Source: Nitrospirota bacterium (GTDB lineage Bacteria > Nitrospirota_A > Leptospirillia > Leptospirillales > Leptospirillaceae). Taken from it: a stretch of 16,640 bases of DNA. The notes beneath the pieces are model-generated. The model worked only from the letters and a program-made list of their open reading frames with translations, was not told the DNA's origin and searched no databases. This document shows, one piece after another, positions 14,475 through 16,640 of the stretch. Positions within the stretch are counted from its first letter, which is position 1. Each line of letters begins with the position of its first letter. The stretch covers positions 1-16,640 of the forward strand of contig JAJYPO010000027.1 in assembly GCA_021795275.1 (NCBI GenBank), in the 5' to 3' direction. The translations under genes and the position numbers were made by a program.

Positions 14475-15400
14475 GTTTCGAAAGGGGACTCCTGCAGGAT
14501 GAGGGTGGGAACCCCTCCGGAGGGACAGTCAAGGGCAACGGGAACATTCAGGGGCCAGGTCGCCATGGGGGTTCCATGGCCTGGAAGGCTGGCCTCCATG
14601 ACAGGGACCTTCCCTACGAGAGAGAGCACGAGATCGGACACCGACGGGGCCGGATCGTCCTCCCGGGGAATCCATCCCGAAAACGGGCCCACCACGATTC
14701 CTGCCAGCCGGTCGAGAGCCCCCGAAAGGAAGAGGGTGCGGAGAGCCCGGTCGACGGCATAGAGCGGTTCGTCCACATCCTCGATCAGCAGGATGGCCTC
14801 CGAAAAATCCGGAAAAAAGGGTGATCCGGCCAGATGCGCAAGGGACTCGAGGTTGCCCCCGACCAGCCGTCCTCGGGCGCGACCGGAACGCAGGATCCTG
14901 GCCTCACCCAGCGGGAGGGGATCCCCATCGCCGATCCTCCCGGCCATCATCTCCCACCAGAGCCAGAAGGTCTCTTCGTCCCTGAGCTCCCGGGCGTTTG
15001 GCCCCCAGAACGTGGTCAGGCACATCTTCCGGGCGAGGGCGGCGTGAAGATAGGTCATGTCGGAAAATCCGCAGACGAGGGGAATGCCCTTCGGAAAAAG
15101 GGGCTCGGGGCTCTCCCAGGCGCCAAGGAGCCGGATCGCTCCTGCCCCTCCACGATACGAGAGGACCCCCCTTCCTGAGCCATCCATGACGGCCGAGAGG
15201 AATTGCCGCATCCGGGCCCGCTCCGGGGAGACGAGGGAGGAAGAGGGCTGTGGATCACAGAGGACTGGGGAAAGACCGACGTCGACGAGCCGTTCATGGA
15301 CCCCCTCCCATTCGGGGAAGGGGGCGGTCAGGCCGGTTCTGACGACAAGAAGGGCATCGCCTGACCTCAGGGGACGGGAAGGTCGGAGAATCCGGCCCAA
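14468..15400 (-). CDS. S66 family LD-carboxypeptidase (LdcA-like)
   Basis: S66 serine peptidases cleave the terminal D-Ala from murein tetrapeptides (L,D-carboxypeptidase) in the cytoplasm during cell-wall recycling. The 310-aa product carries the full triad in context: Ser113 in GFSDMTYLHAAL, Glu207 in LLIEDVDEPLYAVDRAL and His275 in LPGHGTPMATWP. YRGGAGAIRLL (82-92) and GRLVGGNLESLAHLAG (177-192) are family signatures, and the length is typical. The start is TTG at 15400, two bases after the stop of the RHH gene. No strong ribosome site is seen, so coupling is likely. Later starts would remove the conserved first strand (SGDALLVVRTG). The related MccF-type enzymes that inactivate microcin C also belong to S66. 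I prefer the recycling role, but sequence alone does not settle it. Confidence 0.9.
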   Translation of the reverse strand: MGRILRPSRPLRSGDALLVVRTGLTAPFPEWEGVHERLVDVGLSPVLCDPQPSSSLVSPERARMRQFLSAVMDGSGRGVLSYRGGAGAIRLLGAWESPEPLFPKGIPLVCGFSDMTYLHAALARKMCLTTFWGPNARELRDEETFWLWWEMMAGRIGDGDPLPLGEARILRSGRARGRLVGGNLESLAHLAGSPFFPDFSEAILLIEDVDEPLYAVDRALRTLFLSGALDRLAGIVVGPFSGWIPREDDPAPSVSDLVLSLVGKVPVMEASLPGHGTPMATWPLNVPVALDCPSGGVPTLILQESPFETP

Positions 15401-15402
15401 CC

Positions 15403-15660
15403 TCAGGTCTCTTTCATGAGGTAATCAAGAAACATCTCCCGGATCGCTTCCGGAAGGTCCAGTCCCCTCTCCGAGACCTTCAACAGAAAGGCCTCGTAGA
15501 GTTCGGGAGGAACCGCAATCCGGATCGAGCGGTCCTTCGCCTCCGCACCGGGCTCCGGATCCGGAGCTACCGGAGCGGGCGGAATCTCTCCCGTCTCGAT
15601 GAAGTCGGATATCCGGGGAGGGCGGACGATGTCGCGCATCGAGGGTCGGGACTGCTTCAT
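15403..15660 (-). CDS. Small ribbon-helix-helix DNA-binding partner of ParA
   Basis: The product has 85 aa. The N-terminal half is probably disordered: a basic tail with R5, R9, R13 and R16 (MKQSRPSMRDIVRPPRISD), then a Pro/Glu-rich stretch (PPAPVAPDPEPG). Residues about 44-83 fit a ribbon-helix-helix fold: strand RSIRIAVP, helix PELYEAFLLKVSERG, turn, helix DLPEAIREMFLDYLM. A floppy basic tail plus a C-terminal RHH is the layout of ParG-type partners, whose tail Arg stimulates the ParA/ParF ATPase. That comparison concerns architecture, not sequence identity. The ATG overlaps the parA stop as ATGA. It could bind DNA near its own operon, but I found no operator repeats; the operon's promoter is off the window. 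Confidence 0.72.
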   Translation of the reverse strand: MKQSRPSMRDIVRPPRISDFIETGEIPPAPVAPDPEPGAEAKDRSIRIAVPPELYEAFLLKVSERGLDLPEAIREMFLDYLMKET

Positions 15661-16298
15661 GGTGACTCTCTCATCCCGACAGTGACGATCTCTTCCACCA
15701 GCGCCCTGTATTCCGAGGAGGAGGGCCCGTCGGGGAAGTAGTCGACGATCGTCTTTCCGGCCGTCACCGCCTCCGCCAGGGCGATTCGCTGGTGAATGGC
15801 CGTCTCGAACAGGGGAAAGGGAAACTCCCGGAGGGCCTCCACCGATTCGCGCGACAGGCGCGTCCCGTGTATCTTCCGGTTCAGCAGAAGCCGTGTCAGG
15901 AGTCCCGGATTGAGCTGCTGGGCCTTCCGGATGAGGCCGACGATGTCGGTCCCCGACCAGAGGTCGAGCGGACTCGGCTGGAGGGGAATGATGGCGAGGT
16001 CAGCGATGACCAGCGCCGACCGGGTGATCGTCTCCATCCCCGGCGGGGTGTCGATGACGACCAGGTCGTATTTTTTTGCCATCTTGGGTATTTCCTGGTC
16101 GAGGACCGGCATGGGGAGGGCGATGACGCCGACCGGGAAAGGGCCGGATGCGAGCCCCCTCCACTTCATGGCGGATCCCTGGGGATCGGCGTCGACGAGG
16201 AGGACATCCATCCCCCTGCGGGCGAAAGCGCCGGCCAGGTTGACGGCCGTCGTCGTCTTTCCGCACCCGCCCTTCTGGTTCGCGATGACGAGAATCAC
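15657..16298 (-). CDS. ParA/MinD-superfamily partition-type ATPase (short, no N-terminal HTH)
   Basis: The product has 213 aa. The deviant Walker A KGGCGKTT (9-16, signature Lys K9 and K14) comes at the very N-terminus, followed by A' VDADPQGSA (35-43) and Walker B LVVIDTPPG (79-87). Without an N-terminal helix-turn-helix it matches the small type Ib ParA/ParF group or a cargo-positioning ATPase. It has no C-terminal amphipathic helix of the MinD type. In such ATPases ATP-bound dimers coat the nucleoid, and the partner triggers release. The start is GTG with AAGGAGAG five bases upstream, 17 bp after the creatininase stop. It overlaps the RHH gene by 4 bp. No ParB or parS is seen, so the cargo is not obvious: DNA, a protein cluster or an integrated plasmid remnant are all possible. 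Confidence 0.9.
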   Translation of the reverse strand: MILVIANQKGGCGKTTTAVNLAGAFARRGMDVLLVDADPQGSAMKWRGLASGPFPVGVIALPMPVLDQEIPKMAKKYDLVVIDTPPGMETITRSALVIADLAIIPLQPSPLDLWSGTDIVGLIRKAQQLNPGLLTRLLLNRKIHGTRLSRESVEALREFPFPLFETAIHQRIALAEAVTAGKTIVDYFPDGPSSSEYRALVEEIVTVGMRESP

Positions 16299-16315
16299 CG
16301 AAGCTCTCCTTTTTC

Positions 16316-16639
16316 TCAGGGGGCGTTTCCGAATTCCCGGACGCGGTCCCGGATGACCCGAAAGGCGATGTCATAGAGCACCTGGCCTTTCTCGCCCGTC
16401 GCGAGAGACGGGTCCGAACCCATCCGTCCGTCCGGATAGAGGGAGCGGAACCGGTCCGGCCCCAGGGGCCATTCATGGTGCGGATCGGGAGCCTGTCCCG
16501 GAGAAATGGGCGTCTGACGGTCCGGGAAAAGGTGCCAGGTCACCGAAACCTCTCCGCAGGTCGCGTGATAGCCGTTCACCCCTCCGAAAAACTCCTTCTC
16601 CTTTTCCATGACCTCGGGCAGAAGCCACCAGTTGGCCAG
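16316..16639 (-). CDS. Creatininase-family amidohydrolase, C-terminal part only
   Basis: The frame stays open to the window edge. It reads LANWWLLPEV before the first internal Met, so the gene continues beyond the window and the ATG at 16609 is not its start. The 107 visible residues contain YHATCGEVSVTWHLFP, which corresponds to the family's HAGExETSxxLxxxP metal-site and helix segment (with T-C-G-E-V-S in place of G-E-x-E-T-S). Near the end is DGRMGSDPSLATGEKGQVL, the family's typical GDPxxAtxEKGrxl tail. Creatininase-family members are metal-dependent cyclic-amide or amide hydrolases (creatininase, MftE, FAPy deformylase). The substrate here is unknown. It is followed after 17 bp by parA and is probably the upstream gene of that operon. 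Confidence 0.8.
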   Translation of the reverse strand: MANWWLLPEVMEKEKEFFGGVNGYHATCGEVSVTWHLFPDRQTPISPGQAPDPHHEWPLGPDRFRSLYPDGRMGSDPSLATGEKGQVLYDIAFRVIRDRVREFGNAP

Positions 16640-16640
16640 G

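Noticed and set aside
14468..15400. Naming the S66 gene as a microcin C immunity protein (MccF)
   Set aside because: Family membership alone does not separate MccF from LdcA, and no microcin genes are visible; kept only as an alternative.
1..16640. tRNA, rRNA, CRISPR array, insertion sequence or prophage
   Set aside because: No cloverleaf, spaced direct repeats, transposase or phage gene was found on reading both strands by eye; a covariance-model scan was not possible.

Overview
This is a gene-dense, roughly 60% G+C bacterial chromosomal window. It has seventeen protein genes, almost all on the minus strand, with gaps usually under 100 bp and many start/stop overlaps. A complete GatCAB amidotransferase indicates an organism that makes Gln-tRNA and/or Asn-tRNA indirectly. 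Signal peptides, a membrane-anchored multihaem cytochrome c and murein enzymes point to a didermal (Gram-negative type) respiring bacterium. The overall content resembles a Leptospirillum/Nitrospirota-type genome. That is an inference from general similarity; no rRNA or other decisive marker lies in the window.

Layout from right to left, the direction of most transcription. (A) 16640-14468, minus: the C-terminal part of a creatininase-family hydrolase, a small ParA-type ATPase, an 85-aa ribbon-helix-helix partner and an S66 LD-carboxypeptidase. The genes are almost contiguous, so they probably form one operon. (B) 12873-14453, plus: the only plus-strand gene, a secreted protein built from six NHL-like repeats. 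It converges on operon A, and one perfect hairpin spans both stop codons. (C) 12793-4654, minus: a small one-helix membrane protein, a DUF502 membrane protein, glmU, glmS, a PD40 beta-propeller protein and a UvrD/PcrA helicase. Together glmS and glmU cover three of the activities of UDP-GlcNAc synthesis for peptidoglycan and LPS; glmM is not here. (D) 4560-1, minus: gatC, panD, gatA, gatB, a secreted protein of unknown function and the N-terminus of a NapC/NrfH-type cytochrome c that runs off the left edge. A strong extended -10 promoter (TGCTATAAT) lies just upstream of gatC.

Most of the window is housekeeping: cell-wall precursors, tRNA amidation, pantothenate synthesis and DNA repair. The least ordinary parts are the ParA/RHH pair sandwiched between a creatininase and a murein peptidase, the six-bladed NHL protein with a near-perfect 32-bp palindrome exactly in an inter-blade linker, the two-stop-codon convergent hairpin, and the cut-off cytochrome. 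No tRNA, rRNA, CRISPR array, insertion sequence or phage gene was seen. No stretch of 300 bp lacks a gene.
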